NCBI RefSeq assembly: GCF_001458195.1
Contig: NZ_CYPU01000017.1
Location: 1-64,000 of the forward strand
DNA from: Ruegeria atlantica
Lineage (GTDB): Bacteria; Pseudomonadota; Alphaproteobacteria; Rhodobacterales; Rhodobacteraceae
Length of the DNA stretch: 64,000 nucleotides
Reading direction: 5' to 3'
Under the pieces are notes generated by a model. That model was not told the origin of the DNA, searched no databases, and was given only the letters and a program-made list of their open reading frames with translations. Positions 28,881-38,898 of the stretch are shown here, in pieces (position 1 is the first letter of the stretch; the number at the start of each line of letters is the position of its first letter). A program made the translations under genes and the position numbers.

Positions 28881-31364
28881 TCAATCCAGCGTCCGGGTGA
28901 CCTCTTCGCGTTCGAAGATTTCGATCACGTCGCCTGCACGGATATCGTCGTAATTCTCGAACGCCATACCGCATTCCTGACCCGACTGGACCTCGGCCAC
29001 TTCGTCCTTGAAGCGTTTGAGCGTCTTCAGCGTGCCTTCGTGGATCACCACGTTGTCGCGCAGCAGGCGGACACCTGCGGAACGACGCGCCACGCCTTCG
29101 GTGACCAGACAGCCAGCAACCTTGCCGACGCCTGTAACCTTGAAGACTTCGCGGATCTCGGCGTAACCGATGAACTTTTCGCGAATCTCGGCGCTCAGCA
29201 GGCCGGATGCGGCGGCTTTCACGTCGTCCACAAGGTCATAGATTACCGAGTAGTAGCGGATTTCCACGCCCTTCTGGTTCGCGGTGTTCCGCGCCGACGC
29301 ATTGGCACGCACGTTGAAGCCCAGGATCGGCGCACCGGATGCTTCGGCAAGGCCGACATCGGTTTCGGTAATCGCACCTACGCCCGAGTGCAGCACGCGC
29401 ACGCGTACCTCGTCGTTGCCGATCTTATCCATCGCCTGAACGATGGCCTCAGCCGAGCCCTGAACGTCTGCTTTCATCAGAATTGGCAGTTCGTTGACGT
29501 TCTCGTCTTCCTTGGCCTTCTGCATCAGCTGCTCAAGGGTCGTTGCGGCGCCAGCGGCGGCACGTTTGTCCTTGGCGGCCTGTTCGCGGTATTCCGCGAT
29601 CTCGCGGGCCTGTGCTTCGGTCTCGGTCACGTTCAGAACGTCGCCAGCCTCAGGCGTGCCGTTTAGACCCAGAACCTCGACAGGAACCGAGGGGCCAGCT
29701 TCCTTGACGCGTTCACCCTTGTCGTTGATCAGCGCACGGACTTTACCGTATTGCTCACCCACGACGAAGATATCGCCCTGACGCAGCGTGCCGTTCTGAA
29801 CCAGAACAGTGGCGACGGGGCCGCGACCCACGTCCAGCTGCGCCTCGATCACGGCACCCTGGGCGGCGCGATTCGGGTTGGCTTTCAGCTCAAGAATCTC
29901 GGATTGCAGCGCGATGGCTTCCAGCAGCTCATCCAGACCCTGACCGGTGATGGCAGAGACTTCCACGTCCTGAACTTCACCCGACATTTTCTCGACGATG
30001 ACTTCGTGCTGCAGCAGGTCGGTGCGCACCTTGTCCGGGTTCGCGCCCGGCTTGTCGACCTTGTTGATCGCCACGATCATCGGCACTCCGGCCGCTTTCG
30101 CGTGGTTGATCGCTTCGATGGTCTGCGGCATCACCGCGTCATCGGCGGCAACAACCAGAACCACGATATCGGTGACCTGAGCACCGCGCGAGCGCATCGA
30201 GGTAAAGGCCGCGTGACCGGGCGTATCCAGGAAAGACAGCGTGGTGCCGCTATCGGTTGTCACCTGATAGGCACCGATGTGCTGGGTGATGCCACCCGCT
30301 TCGCCTGCCACAACCCGCGCATCGCGGATCGCATCCAGAAGCGATGTTTTGCCGTGGTCAACGTGACCCATGATGGTGATGACCGGTGGGCGCGATTTCA
30401 GATCTTTGTCGTCGTCTTCGACCTCTTTGATGACGTCCTCGACATCCGAATCAGAGACACGGGTCACTTTGTGACCGAATTCTTCGATGATCAGTTCAGC
30501 GGTATCGGCATCAATGGTCTGGTTCTGCGTGACCATCATGCCCATGTTCATCAGCGATTTGACAACGTCTGCCACACGCTCGGCCATACGGTTGGCCAGC
30601 TCTGACACCGTGATCGCCTCGGGCAGCTGTACGTCGCGGATTACCTTTTCGCGCTCGACCGTACCACCCATGGCTTTCTGACGCGCCCGCTCCTGCTTGC
30701 GCTTCATCGCCGCCATAGAGCGGTGTCGATTACCTTCGCCGCCCGTGGCCTGACCCAGTGTCAGCTTGCCGGACCGGCGGTTGTCATCACGGCCTTTGCC
30801 ACGATTGCCGCGCTGTTCACGCTCGCGATCGTTTTTCCGCGGCGTTGCAGCCGGTGCTGGCTTGTTCGCCGGGCTGCGCGGAGCAGCCGCCTTGGGCTCT
30901 GCCGGAGCAGCCGGAGCGGCAGCGCGTTGGGCCGCAATTTCAGCCTCTTTGCGCTTGCGATCTTCTTCTTCGGCCTTGGCACGTGCACGTTCTTCGGCCT
31001 CACGCTGTTCGCGTTCCTTAGCCTCTTGCTCCGCACGACGACGGGCGCGTTCTTCTTCACGCGCTTTTTCAGCTGCCTCGCGGGCGGCGGCCTCTTCGAC
31101 CTCGCGGGCCTTCGCGGCCTGCAGCGCCTTCATCCGGCGGGCCATCTCCGCATCGGAAATCCCGGCAGGGCGGCGCGACGGATCACCCGAGGGCGTTGCT
31201 CCGCCACCCGGCTTGCCGGCACCCGGCTTGGGAACCACCACGCGCTTGCGTTTGGTCTCCACCACGACATTCTTGGTACGTCCGTGGCTGAAACTTTGTT
31301 TCACATTTCCGGGGCGTGCCCCGCCACGAAGACCCAATGTCTTTTTGCCGTCATTATCGCTCAT
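28881..31364 (-). CDS. infB: Translation initiation factor IF-2
   Basis: The product has 827 residues. The N-terminal ~300 residues are low-complexity, with long Arg/Glu/Ala charged helices and Pro/Ala-rich linkers. The G domain follows with [20 protein letters not shown] and NKVDKPGA, then the beta-barrel and C-terminal fMet-tRNA-binding domains ([21 protein letters not shown]). It delivers initiator tRNA to the 30S subunit. It is the last gene of rimP-nusA-ylxR-infB and is followed by a hairpin terminator. Confidence 0.97.
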   Translation of the reverse strand: MSDNDGKKTLGLRGGARPGNVKQSFSHGRTKNVVVETKRKRVVVPKPGAGKPGGGATPSGDPSRRPAGISDAEMARRMKALQAAKAREVEEAAAREAAEKAREEERARRRAEQEAKEREQREAEERARAKAEEEDRKRKEAEIAAQRAAAPAAPAEPKAAAPRSPANKPAPAATPRKNDREREQRGNRGKGRDDNRRSGKLTLGQATGGEGNRHRSMAAMKRKQERARQKAMGGTVEREKVIRDVQLPEAITVSELANRMAERVADVVKSLMNMGMMVTQNQTIDADTAELIIEEFGHKVTRVSDSDVEDVIKEVEDDDKDLKSRPPVITIMGHVDHGKTSLLDAIRDARVVAGEAGGITQHIGAYQVTTDSGTTLSFLDTPGHAAFTSMRSRGAQVTDIVVLVVAADDAVMPQTIEAINHAKAAGVPMIVAINKVDKPGANPDKVRTDLLQHEVIVEKMSGEVQDVEVSAITGQGLDELLEAIALQSEILELKANPNRAAQGAVIEAQLDVGRGPVATVLVQNGTLRQGDIFVVGEQYGKVRALINDKGERVKEAGPSVPVEVLGLNGTPEAGDVLNVTETEAQAREIAEYREQAAKDKRAAAGAATTLEQLMQKAKEDENVNELPILMKADVQGSAEAIVQAMDKIGNDEVRVRVLHSGVGAITETDVGLAEASGAPILGFNVRANASARNTANQKGVEIRYYSVIYDLVDDVKAAASGLLSAEIREKFIGYAEIREVFKVTGVGKVAGCLVTEGVARRSAGVRLLRDNVVIHEGTLKTLKRFKDEVAEVQSGQECGMAFENYDDIRAGDVIEIFEREEVTRTLD

Positions 31365-31372
31365 AAAGCTTC

Positions 31373-31996
31373 TTACCCTTCCGCGCGGCCCCTGCCGCCG
31401 TCATCCGTTTCGCGCAAGCCACGCAGGCGCTGCGCTTCCTCTACAACACGTTTGGCGAGTCCGCCAGAGGCGAGCGCCGCATGAATCACGGTTTGGCGCC
31501 CAAATGCCTGTCCCAGCTCGTCCGCCGTCAGCCAGCCGATGTATGTTCCGAAGTGCGGCGTGCTCAGTTTCGACTTGCCGCGCCCTGATCCATCAGAGGC
31601 TTGTATCAGTACCTGGGCCTCTTCCCGGTCCAGCCACGTCTTGACCTTTTCGTAACCGGCGATCGCATCACCGGATTTGCGCGCAAGGCTCACCAACTCG
31701 ATCACACGGCGCGCAATCTGACGCTCAACTTCATCCGCGAGATCGTTGGGCACACTGACTTGCGCCTTGAAACCACGTGCAAACAGCTTTTTGCCCACGG
31801 CCTTGTCCAGCGCGCTGCGATCCGCCGCGACATAGACGCCACGTCCCGGCAGTTTTGCCGCGACATCCGGAAAGACCTGACCATCCGGCCCCGTCACAAA
31901 GCGGATTAACCCATATTTAGGTTGAACCTCGCCCGTGGCGATGCACTTGCGTTCAGGTCCTTCGGACCGATCCTTATGGACGCCACCGCGACCCAT
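31373..31996 (-). CDS. YlxR/DUF448 RNA-binding protein with L7Ae-like C-terminal domain
   Basis: The product has 207 residues from the ATG at 31996 (a GTG three codons upstream is in frame). The N-terminal YlxR domain shows [21 protein letters not shown] and [23 protein letters not shown]. The C-terminal part ([28 protein letters not shown]) resembles L7Ae/YlxQ, a fusion common in alphaproteobacteria. It sits between nusA and infB as in many bacteria and probably binds RNA. The exact role is unknown. Confidence 0.9.
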   Translation of the reverse strand: MGRGGVHKDRSEGPERKCIATGEVQPKYGLIRFVTGPDGQVFPDVAAKLPGRGVYVAADRSALDKAVGKKLFARGFKAQVSVPNDLADEVERQIARRVIELVSLARKSGDAIAGYEKVKTWLDREEAQVLIQASDGSGRGKSKLSTPHFGTYIGWLTADELGQAFGRQTVIHAALASGGLAKRVVEEAQRLRGLRETDDGGRGRAEG

Positions 31997-32018
31997 TTGC
32001 GCCACCCGAAGCCTGAGA

Positions 32019-33626
32019 TCAGGCCTCGGCCTCCTCTTCGGTAACTTCTTCTTCGGCCTGCTCCAACTCAGCAGGATCGACCCAGCCCAGCATGATCCGA
32101 GCGGTCATGACCAGATCCTGCGCCTCTTCCAGCGTTACACCGAAAGGTTCCAGAACACCGTCATCTTTGATTCGCTGGCCGTCGACCGTGGTCCAACCAC
32201 CGGCCAGTTCCCAGTCAGCGCAGGTGGCGAAGTCTTCCAGATTCTTCACATCGTCCTTGGCCAGCGCTTCAACCATCTGGGGTGTCAGGCCTTCGAATTC
32301 AATAAGACTGTCTTCGGCACCCAACGCGCGGGCACTTTCCAACGCAGCCTTGGCCTGTGCTTCCAGATATTCGCGCGCCCGTGTTTGCAGCTCTTGCGCG
32401 GTACCTTCGTCAACACCGTCGATCACCAGCAGTTCTTCGATTTCCACATAGGCTACCTCTTCGAGGTTGGTGAAGCCTTCGGATACCAGCAACTGGGCAA
32501 AGAACTCATCCAGATCCAGGCTGTCCATGAACAGCTGGGTGCGGGCTTCGAATTCTTTCTGACGACGCGCCGATTCTTCGGCCTCGGTCATGATGTCGAT
32601 ATCCAGATTGGTCAGCTGGCTGGCCAGACGCACGTTCTGACCGCGGCGACCGATGGCCAGCGAAAGCTGTTCCTCGGGAACCACAACCTCGATTTTTCCG
32701 GCTTCTTCATCCAGAACCACCTTGGAAACCTCAGCAGGCTGCAGCGCGTTCACCAGGAAGGTCGGTTGATCTTCGTTCCACGGGATGATGTCGATCTTTT
32801 CACCCTGCAGCTCGTTTACAACGGCCTGCACGCGGCTGCCGCGCATACCAACGCAAGCACCAACAGGATCGATCGAACCGTCATAGGAAATCACGGCGAT
32901 CTTGGCACGCGAACCGGGGTCACGGGCAACAGCTTTGACCTCGATGATGCCGTCATAAATTTCCGGCACTTCCATCTTGAACAGCTCAGCCATGAATTCC
33001 GGCGCGGTGCGCGACAGGAAGATCTGGTGGCCACGAACTTCGCGGCGCACTTCCTTGATATAGGCACGCACACGGTCATTCGGACGATAGCTTTCGCGAC
33101 CGATCTTGTCGTTGCGACGCAGAACGGCCTCGGCACCGCCCAGATCCACGATGACATTGCCAAACTCTTCGCGCTTGACCGCACCGTTGATGATAGTGCC
33201 TGCACGATCCTTGAAATCTTCGTACTGACGGTCACGCTCGGCTTCGCGGACCTTCTGCAGGATCACCTGCTTTGCGGATTGTGCCGCGATACGGCCCATT
33301 TCAACCGGCGGCACTTCTTCAACGAAGACATCACCAACCGAAGGCGTTTCCATATATTGTTTGGCCTGCTCGACGGTCATCTCGGCCTGATAGTTTTCCA
33401 GCTCTTCATCCTCGACCACGGTGCGAACGCGGGTGAATGTCGCTTTGCCGGTCTTGCGATCGATGCTGACGCGGATGTCCATCTCGGCGCCGTAACGGCT
33501 CTTGGCGGCACGGGCGAGCGATTCTTCCATCGCTTCGACAACCAGACCGGGGTCGATCATCTTTTCGCGGGCCACGGCCTCGGCGGTCTGCAGCAGCTCC
33601 AGCTGGTTGGCTGAGGTGATTGCCAT
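32019..33626 (-). CDS. nusA: Transcription termination/antitermination factor NusA
   Basis: The product has 535 residues. The order is the N-terminal RNA-polymerase domain ([26 protein letters not shown]), S1 domain, KH domains ([38 protein letters not shown], and [17 protein letters not shown]), then C-terminal helical repeats and an acidic tail ([14 protein letters not shown]). It binds elongating RNA polymerase and controls pausing and termination. The start overlaps the rimP stop by one base. Confidence 0.97.
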   Translation of the reverse strand: MAITSANQLELLQTAEAVAREKMIDPGLVVEAMEESLARAAKSRYGAEMDIRVSIDRKTGKATFTRVRTVVEDEELENYQAEMTVEQAKQYMETPSVGDVFVEEVPPVEMGRIAAQSAKQVILQKVREAERDRQYEDFKDRAGTIINGAVKREEFGNVIVDLGGAEAVLRRNDKIGRESYRPNDRVRAYIKEVRREVRGHQIFLSRTAPEFMAELFKMEVPEIYDGIIEVKAVARDPGSRAKIAVISYDGSIDPVGACVGMRGSRVQAVVNELQGEKIDIIPWNEDQPTFLVNALQPAEVSKVVLDEEAGKIEVVVPEEQLSLAIGRRGQNVRLASQLTNLDIDIMTEAEESARRQKEFEARTQLFMDSLDLDEFFAQLLVSEGFTNLEEVAYVEIEELLVIDGVDEGTAQELQTRAREYLEAQAKAALESARALGAEDSLIEFEGLTPQMVEALAKDDVKNLEDFATCADWELAGGWTTVDGQRIKDDGVLEPFGVTLEEAQDLVMTARIMLGWVDPAELEQAEEEVTEEEAEA

Positions 33627-34216
33627 CAGTTCGTCTCCTCTTCGGACCCTTCGGTCTCAATCTCGTCGAAAGCGTTTTCGTTCAGGGCACCGGCGTCTTT
33701 GCGCTGGCGCAGCATTTCCTTGATCAGGTCATCGGTCAGGACCAGCTTGGCATCGCTTAGCCAGTCGAATTGCAGTCCGATGGTGATCGTCTCGTCCCCC
33801 TCGGCGAGATTGATCAAGACCTCATCGCCCTCGATCCCGGCCAGCTCACCCTTAAAACGGCGGCGTCCGTCGATCAGTTCGGCGGTTTCGATCTTGGCCT
33901 CATATCCTTCGAACGCCTCAAAATCCTTAAGACGGGTCAGGGGGCGGTCGATGCCGGGGCTGGACACTTCCAGCGCATAGGCGTCAAGGATCGGATCCTC
34001 GACATCCAACGTGGCGCTGACCGCGTTCGAGATTTCTGCGCAATCATCCACTTCGATACCGCCATCTGGCTTGTCAGCCATGATCTGCAGCGTGGTCTGT
34101 TTGCCGCTCATCAGGCGGATACGCACAAGTTCATACCCCAGATCCTCGATCACGGGGGTGATGATCTCGGCCAGTCGCCGGTCGATGGCTGCTTTGGCTA
34201 TCAGGTCATTTGTCAT
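33626..34216 (-). CDS. rimP: Ribosome maturation factor RimP
   Basis: The product has 196 residues from [20 protein letters not shown]; the open frame continues 52 codons upstream through a hairpin, which is not coding. Family signs are [13 protein letters not shown], the [20 protein letters not shown] segment and [12 protein letters not shown]. RimP is needed for 30S maturation. It is first in the nusA-infB operon; its C-terminus is acidic ([13 protein letters not shown]). Confidence 0.95.
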   Translation of the reverse strand: MTNDLIAKAAIDRRLAEIITPVIEDLGYELVRIRLMSGKQTTLQIMADKPDGGIEVDDCAEISNAVSATLDVEDPILDAYALEVSSPGIDRPLTRLKDFEAFEGYEAKIETAELIDGRRRFKGELAGIEGDEVLINLAEGDETITIGLQFDWLSDAKLVLTDDLIKEMLRQRKDAGALNENAFDEIETEGSEEETN

Positions 34217-34243
34217 CTGGTACTCTACCCTGTCAGTCGGGCA

Positions 34244-34267
34244 CAAAAAAACGGGCGCGCGGCCCGT
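34244..34267 (-). terminator. Terminator-like hairpin just upstream of rimP
   Basis: On the minus strand ACGGGC-CGCGC-GCCCGT is followed by TTTTTTTG, 28 bp before the rimP start. It can end the message of the small secreted-protein gene upstream; if rimP is transcribed from further upstream it would act as a leader attenuator. Confidence 0.8.
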
Positions 34268-34380
34268 CGATCTTTTCCGGTGGAGCCCCGGACCGAAGCC
34301 CGACACGCCGCTGTTAACGGCCATATAGCCAAGCGACTGCAAGATTGCAAGCCCAAGCGCCAGGATGGGCAATCACAATA

Positions 34381-34551
34381 TCAGTCTGACAGAATCCACT
34401 CGCCATTTTCACAAAGGTAAGGACCAACGCGGTCCCCGTCTTCGTAGACCTCGCCGTCAAACAGGCATTGACGTCCCTGGGCATGTGCCACGCCTGACAG
34501 AGCGAAGGTCGCAAGTGCAATAGTGGCAGCCAGAACAGCAAATTTTTTCAT
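34381..34551 (-). CDS. Small secreted protein (56 residues)
   Basis: This short gene has TAGGAG 7 nt before the ATG. The product starts MKKFAVLAATIALATFALSG and ends its signal peptide at VAHA|QG; the mature part is only about 32 residues (QGRQCLFDGEVYEDGDRVGP, then YLCENGEWILSD), acidic, with two cysteines that could form one disulfide. The pattern 'C.F.G..Y..GD..C.NG.W' recalls small secreted Roseobacter proteins of unknown function. It lies between a membrane-anchored protein gene and rimP, with a terminator beyond. Confidence 0.7.
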   Translation of the reverse strand: MKKFAVLAATIALATFALSGVAHAQGRQCLFDGEVYEDGDRVGPYLCENGEWILSD

Positions 34552-34560
34552 TGAATGCTC

Positions 34561-35478
34561 CTATTCCGCTGAAGATGCAAAAAGCGCAGGCTGCGTGTTG
34601 CGCGGGTAAATAATCACCGAAAGAGTGCCCCTGCCCTGAAACTGCTCGGCACTCGCCGTCCGCGGTGGGAAGAGTTGATCAAAGGCCACCCGGTTCAGCC
34701 CCAGCTTCATTTCCGAACCCGACAAAAACTCGAACGGTGTCCGCGCGGCGCAGGCATGAAAAACAGGATCTTGCCGCACCGTGAACTGACGCATGATATT
34801 GGATGACCCCCCGGTCGGTTTGATCAGGACGGTAATCCCCGGTTTCAAAAAACTGTCGGGGCAAGTGTACACCATCGGTTTTTCGGTCCCATTTGCGTCA
34901 TGCAACAACACGCCCTCGGCCGTTACCTCGTGCTTGAAGGGGCTGAACACGGTCTCTTGCTGAATGAAGTTGGTGTAAAGCGTCGCAAATAGCTGGCTGT
35001 CACCACGTGGTTCGGACTTTATACCCTCGTACAGATCAGCGATCGCCTGCCACATCCGTGAATCCGCCCCACGCAATGTTCCGGGCAGCGAAAACGGACC
35101 TTCCAGATCATACAGAACGTCGCGCAGCCCGGCCGACAGGGGATCCTCCTTTTCCAGCCCTCTAATCTCGTGAACCAGATCCGAATCGTTCAACGCATAG
35201 TAACCATGCGACTTCAGCGTACGGGTCAGAGCCCGCATATCGGACAGTTTCCGCGCTGTCGTCTCTGCACTATCTTCGGGGCTCGCCTCTACGGCCTCAA
35301 AACCCTTGTCCAGCAACTGAGTCAGAGACTGCCCTTCGCGGGCATCCAGCTCTATCGTTCCGTTTTTGCTGACTTTTACGGTAACGTCTTTACCTGATTT
35401 CAAGGCAAACACCGCAACAACCGCCAATGCTACGGACAAAATAGAGATTGATATATTCTTTAAACCTTCAACCCTCAT
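34561..35478 (-). CDS. Hypothetical membrane-anchored periplasmic protein
   Basis: The product has 305 residues. One N-terminal helix (ISISILSVALAVVAVFAL) is followed by a soluble domain without a family I recognise. Features include a helical region (QSLTQLLDKGFEAVEASPEDSAETTARKL) and a C-terminal beta-rich part (YTCPDSFLKPGITVLIKPTGGSSNIMRQF...). It ends 9 nt upstream of the 56-residue secreted protein gene, so both may be cotranscribed. Confidence 0.55.
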   Translation of the reverse strand: MRVEGLKNISISILSVALAVVAVFALKSGKDVTVKVSKNGTIELDAREGQSLTQLLDKGFEAVEASPEDSAETTARKLSDMRALTRTLKSHGYYALNDSDLVHEIRGLEKEDPLSAGLRDVLYDLEGPFSLPGTLRGADSRMWQAIADLYEGIKSEPRGDSQLFATLYTNFIQQETVFSPFKHEVTAEGVLLHDANGTEKPMVYTCPDSFLKPGITVLIKPTGGSSNIMRQFTVRQDPVFHACAARTPFEFLSGSEMKLGLNRVAFDQLFPPRTASAEQFQGRGTLSVIIYPRNTQPALFASSAE

Positions 35479-35571
35479 GGGAATTCTCCCACTTTCGAAA
35501 CAATTAAGCTAATACAGCGCGTACAATAGCAAAATTATGCACAAAGTAGAAGTCAGGCGAATTTTCGGCGT

Positions 35572-36393
35572 TTAAATCAACCACCAACGCTCGGCAATGC
35601 GGCCGTCGTCCAGGGGGCGATCCGTTCCGATCTGACGGGGCATGCCGACATGCCCTGCAACAGCCAGCGCCATATCGGATTCGCTTGGAAAAAAGCGCAA
35701 TCCGCGGTGCGGGCTGAACCCTTCGCCCTGCGGCAGTGCCGCGATATCCACAAATCCGTCTCGCAGTGCCTCGGTACGCACGCGAGCGTCGGGAATCACG
35801 ATAACTTCCAGGGTTTCGGCCCAGCCAGCCAATCCATCCTTGTAGTGGCCCGCCACACGGCGCCCAAGGAAATGACGATCATCCTCCGCCCGTTCAACTC
35901 GGTAGCATCCGGTGCCGTTCGCCGCCTGCAAGGGCGTGACACCTTGCCCGTTGCGCGAAATGACGAACCTGCTGTCGGCCAAAAGGAAGGGTAGACCCGG
36001 GTTGGCCTGAGCCAACTCCAGACGCACGCGATTATCTGACAAGGCGTCGACCTGCCCGACATCGCCCAGAACCGCCATCACATCCCTTACATCAAGGACC
36101 GCGCCATCGTGAAAACGAGCGTTCTCGCGCAGATCAAAGCTCCAGATGCGGGCTTGGGAATCAGTTTGCCAACCGGTCGCAAGCTCTCCGCGCAGGGTTC
36201 CGTCGGGTGCAATCTCGGTCAGGGTGTCGAACACGGCCCCACGGGCAACCTGCTCCAAACTGTCATCGCGGGGCACGGCAAGGCGCAGCGTACCACCCAC
36301 TTTGGGCGTATCGGCTAAAGACGCACCGGTCGCCGCAAGCAGAGCGGCAGCAGCACCGGAAGCAAACAGAGCACGACGGTCGATGCGGGTCAT
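35572..36393 (-). CDS. Short family-5 ABC substrate-binding protein
   Basis: The product has 273 residues with a Tat-like signal (MTRIDRRALFASGAAAALLA, cleavage near SLADT). The following KVGGTLRLAVPRDDSLEQVARGAVFDTLTEIAPDGTLRGELATGW...FDLRENARFHDGAVLDVRDV is the SBP_bac_5 pattern of oligopeptide/nickel binding proteins. Those are about 500-550 residues; this one keeps only roughly the first lobe plus a short end, with no permease or ATPase gene nearby. It overlaps the upstream pip stop by 4 nt (ATGA), so it is coupled to a proline iminopeptidase. Confidence 0.75.
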   Translation of the reverse strand: MTRIDRRALFASGAAAALLAATGASLADTPKVGGTLRLAVPRDDSLEQVARGAVFDTLTEIAPDGTLRGELATGWQTDSQARIWSFDLRENARFHDGAVLDVRDVMAVLGDVGQVDALSDNRVRLELAQANPGLPFLLADSRFVISRNGQGVTPLQAANGTGCYRVERAEDDRHFLGRRVAGHYKDGLAGWAETLEVIVIPDARVRTEALRDGFVDIAALPQGEGFSPHRGLRFFPSESDMALAVAGHVGMPRQIGTDRPLDDGRIAERWWLI

Positions 36394-37367
36394 ACTGCGC
36401 CCTCCGCCACGCGGTCCATGATGCGAACCAATTCCGCGCTAATTCCGGGTTCGGACAGCGCATGCCCGGCCTGGCGCACCATCTTCAGCTCGGCATTGGG
36501 CCACAGCTGGGCAAGGTTCCACGCGGCCTGAGGCGGACAGATCATGTCATACCGACCCTGCACGATATGGCCGGGGATATGTGCGATTCTGTCCATCTGG
36601 TCCAGAATCTGCCCGTCCTGTTCAAGGAACGCCCGGTTGATGAAATAGTGATTCTCAAGCCGCGCAAAGGCGCGCGCGTATTCCCCCGGGCTTTCCCCAG
36701 TTGCGCCATGCGAATGGATCGAAGCCAGCGCGTTTTCCCAACTGGACCAGGCGCGCGCATACAGAATCTCGGTCGCGCGATCACCCGAGAACAGGCGTTT
36801 GTTATATGCGCCGATCGTGTCGCTTAGTTCACTTTCCGACAGCAGAGCGGTGAACTTCGCCCATTGCTCGGGCCAAAATTTGCCCGCGCCACCACCATAA
36901 AACCAGTCCAGCTCGGCCTGCGTCGCAAGGAACACACCGCGCAGCACCAGGCGATTGACCCGATCCGGATGGGACTGCGCATAGACCAGCGCAAGCGTTG
37001 CCCCCCAGCTGCCGCCAAAGACAATCCAGTCGTCGATATCCAGCAGGGTTCTCAGACGTTCGATATCGTCCACCAGATGCCAAGTGGTGTTGTCCGTGAC
37101 CGAGGCATGCGGGCGTGACCGTCCGCATCCGCGCTGATCAAACAGAATCACCCGGTAAACGTCCGGATCAAAATAGCGCCGCATCGCGGGGCTGCAGCCA
37201 CCGCCCGGGCCTCCGTGCAGAATCACCACCGGAATGCCGTTGGGATTGCCGCATTGTTCCATATAGATACGGTGTCCGTCGCCCACATCGACCGTACGCT
37301 GATCGAAAGGATCGATCGGCGGGTACAGATATTGAACTGCGCGCTTTTGGTCCGGGTACTTGTCCAT
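36390..37367 (-). CDS. pip: Proline iminopeptidase
   Basis: This is a 325-residue alpha/beta hydrolase of family S33. Present are the oxyanion motif HGGPGGGCSP, DQRGCGRSRPHA, the nucleophile elbow GGSWGATLAL, the aspartate in GRYDMICPP and the histidine in QAGHALSEP. It releases N-terminal proline from peptides in the cytoplasm. It is divergent from ubiG and is coupled to a short peptide-binding-protein-like gene, a combination that fits peptide use. Confidence 0.95.
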   Translation of the reverse strand: MDKYPDQKRAVQYLYPPIDPFDQRTVDVGDGHRIYMEQCGNPNGIPVVILHGGPGGGCSPAMRRYFDPDVYRVILFDQRGCGRSRPHASVTDNTTWHLVDDIERLRTLLDIDDWIVFGGSWGATLALVYAQSHPDRVNRLVLRGVFLATQAELDWFYGGGAGKFWPEQWAKFTALLSESELSDTIGAYNKRLFSGDRATEILYARAWSSWENALASIHSHGATGESPGEYARAFARLENHYFINRAFLEQDGQILDQMDRIAHIPGHIVQGRYDMICPPQAAWNLAQLWPNAELKMVRQAGHALSEPGISAELVRIMDRVAEGAV

Positions 37368-37415
37368 TATGGCCCTATATAGTCCTTAAGCGTAAAAGAG
37401 CATACGGAGACAGGA

Positions 37416-38162
37416 ATGCAAGCGCATCCGAACACGGTTGACCCTTCTGAGATCGCAAAATTCGAAGCGATGGCCGCAGAATGGTGGGATCCGCATGGAA
37501 AATTCAAACCACTGCACATGCTCAACCCCTGTCGGCTGGATTATATCACACAGCAGATCGCGGGCGAATTCGATCGCGATTTGAAGTCGCCAAAGCCGTT
37601 CGAGGGCCTGCGTTTGCTGGATATCGGCTGCGGCGGCGGGTTGCTGAGCGAACCGATGGCCCGCCTTGGGGCCGAAGTGGTCGGAGCGGATGCCGCCGAA
37701 GGCAACCTGCCCGTCGCGCGCATCCATGCGGAACAATCCAGGCTGGACATCGACTACCGCCACACCACCGCCGAGGACATGGCCGCTGCAGGCGAACAGT
37801 TCGACGTGGTGCTGAACATGGAAGTGGTCGAGCATGTGGCCGATCCTGCAGGTTTCCTGACCGCATCGCAGCAATTGCTGAAGCCGGGCGGCTTGCTGAT
37901 CTGCTCGACCATCAATCGCAATCCAAAATCCTATGCGATGGCCATCTTTGGGGCCGAAGTCGTCATGCGCTGGCTGCCACGCGGCACGCATGAGTGGACC
38001 AAGTTTATCACCCCCGATGAGCTGTTCGACCTGCTGCGTCGGGCTGGACTAGAACCGGTGGATCGCAAAGGGTTCGTGTTCAACCCGATCCTGTGGAGCT
38101 GGTCGATCTCGGACCGGGACTTAAGCGTGAATTATGTGACGGCGAGCGTTAAGCTGAGGTAG
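37416..38162 (+). CDS. ubiG: Ubiquinone biosynthesis O-methyltransferase
   Basis: The product has 248 residues; GGAG lies upstream. UbiG signatures are [31 protein letters not shown] and motif [21 protein letters not shown], with [15 protein letters not shown] and the C-terminal [14 protein letters not shown]. It carries out both O-methylation steps of ubiquinone synthesis with SAM. A hairpin begins in its stop codon. Confidence 0.96.
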   Translation: MQAHPNTVDPSEIAKFEAMAAEWWDPHGKFKPLHMLNPCRLDYITQQIAGEFDRDLKSPKPFEGLRLLDIGCGGGLLSEPMARLGAEVVGADAAEGNLPVARIHAEQSRLDIDYRHTTAEDMAAAGEQFDVVLNMEVVEHVADPAGFLTASQQLLKPGGLLICSTINRNPKSYAMAIFGAEVVMRWLPRGTHEWTKFITPDELFDLLRRAGLEPVDRKGFVFNPILWSWSISDRDLSVNYVTASVKLR

Positions 38163-38185
38163 GATGGGTGCAAGCGCCCATCCTA
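38160..38185 (+). terminator. Hairpin after ubiG
   Basis: TAGGATGGG pairs with CCCATCCTA around TGCAAGCG. The strong stem starts at the ubiG stop itself but lacks a clear T-run; such TAGGATGGG...CCCATCCTA palindromes are common behind Roseobacter genes. Confidence 0.55.
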
Positions 38186-38191
38186 CGCTTG

Positions 38192-38788
38192 TTAAGAAAC
38201 GTAGTGGATAAAGGACTCGATTTTCTGGAAACCCTTGAAGCCTTTGTCTTCAGCCGCCTCTAAGAACGCATCGGAAATACAGAAACGGCGACGCAAATAT
38301 CTGTCCGCGAATACGTGGCGATCCTTGATTTTGTCACTGCGCCAAATCAACTTGGGCAAGGCCGAGCTACTGTAAAACCCAACTTTGCCTTTACGCATAA
38401 CGGGCTGAACGTCAGACTCGTCAACTATGACGCCGCCGTCGACAAAGTCTGAGAACTTATGAAGAAAATACTTGTCCTTGATAATCCGCCCATCATTGCA
38501 ATGCAGAACAACTGGATAGTAAAGGCTGTGCCCCGGATCCATTTCTTCGATCAAGTCCCGGAACGCTTGGCTGACAAGCACAACACCCAGACTTCCTCCT
38601 CTCATGAAATCCGTTAGCTCTGTGTGCGATGAGGTTTGTTGAAAATCCAAAGGGTATTCGCCTTCGGAAATTTCCACTGTCGGCATGTAAATCTTAGGCG
38701 TCGTCCTGTCAGCGCCGGTCGATGGATTCCGCAACGCCCACGTCACATCTTCTTGGTCTGAAATACTCTCATGCAAAATCCACGGCAT
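38192..38788 (-). CDS. Imm11-like immunity protein (putative)
   Basis: The product has 198 residues. The segment LVSQAFRDLIEEMDPGHSLYYPVVL followed by a beta-rich middle and the C-terminal VFADRYLRRRFCISDAFLEAAEDKGFKGFQKIE resembles the Imm11 (DUF1629) immunity family, in which 'S..F...LE...PG...FFPV' and 'S...-.......KG..F' are typical. Such proteins neutralise polymorphic toxins. No intact toxin gene is present, but the start overlaps the stop of a short upstream frame (TAATG) that looks like a toxin tail. Family assignment is from memory and moderate. Confidence 0.6.
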   Translation of the reverse strand: MPWILHESISDQEDVTWALRNPSTGADRTTPKIYMPTVEISEGEYPLDFQQTSSHTELTDFMRGGSLGVVLVSQAFRDLIEEMDPGHSLYYPVVLHCNDGRIIKDKYFLHKFSDFVDGGVIVDESDVQPVMRKGKVGFYSSSALPKLIWRSDKIKDRHVFADRYLRRRFCISDAFLEAAEDKGFKGFQKIESFIHYVS

Positions 38789-38898
38789 TATTGCTCATCC
38801 TCGAATTCCTGCCGGGCAGATCGATTAAACCCGCTCTTTCGTAAAGCATTGCCAATCGGTTGAATTCTATTGCCTGACGCGGCACCGCTTCCAAGCCC
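38788..38898 (-). pseudogene. Possible C-terminal remnant of a toxin gene
   Basis: Between the marR stop and the immunity gene, a frame of about 36 codons (GLGSGAASGNRIQPIGNALR, then KSGFNRSARQEFEDEQ) ends in TAA overlapping the immunity ATG (TAATG). It has no start of its own after marR. The overlap and composition suggest the tail of a lost toxin gene; too short for a family call. Confidence 0.35.

Noticed and set aside
28845..29666. Long plus-strand open frames opposite infB, nusA and gabD
   Set aside because: GC-rich codon use makes long antisense frames; they have no recognisable domains and mirror the real genes.
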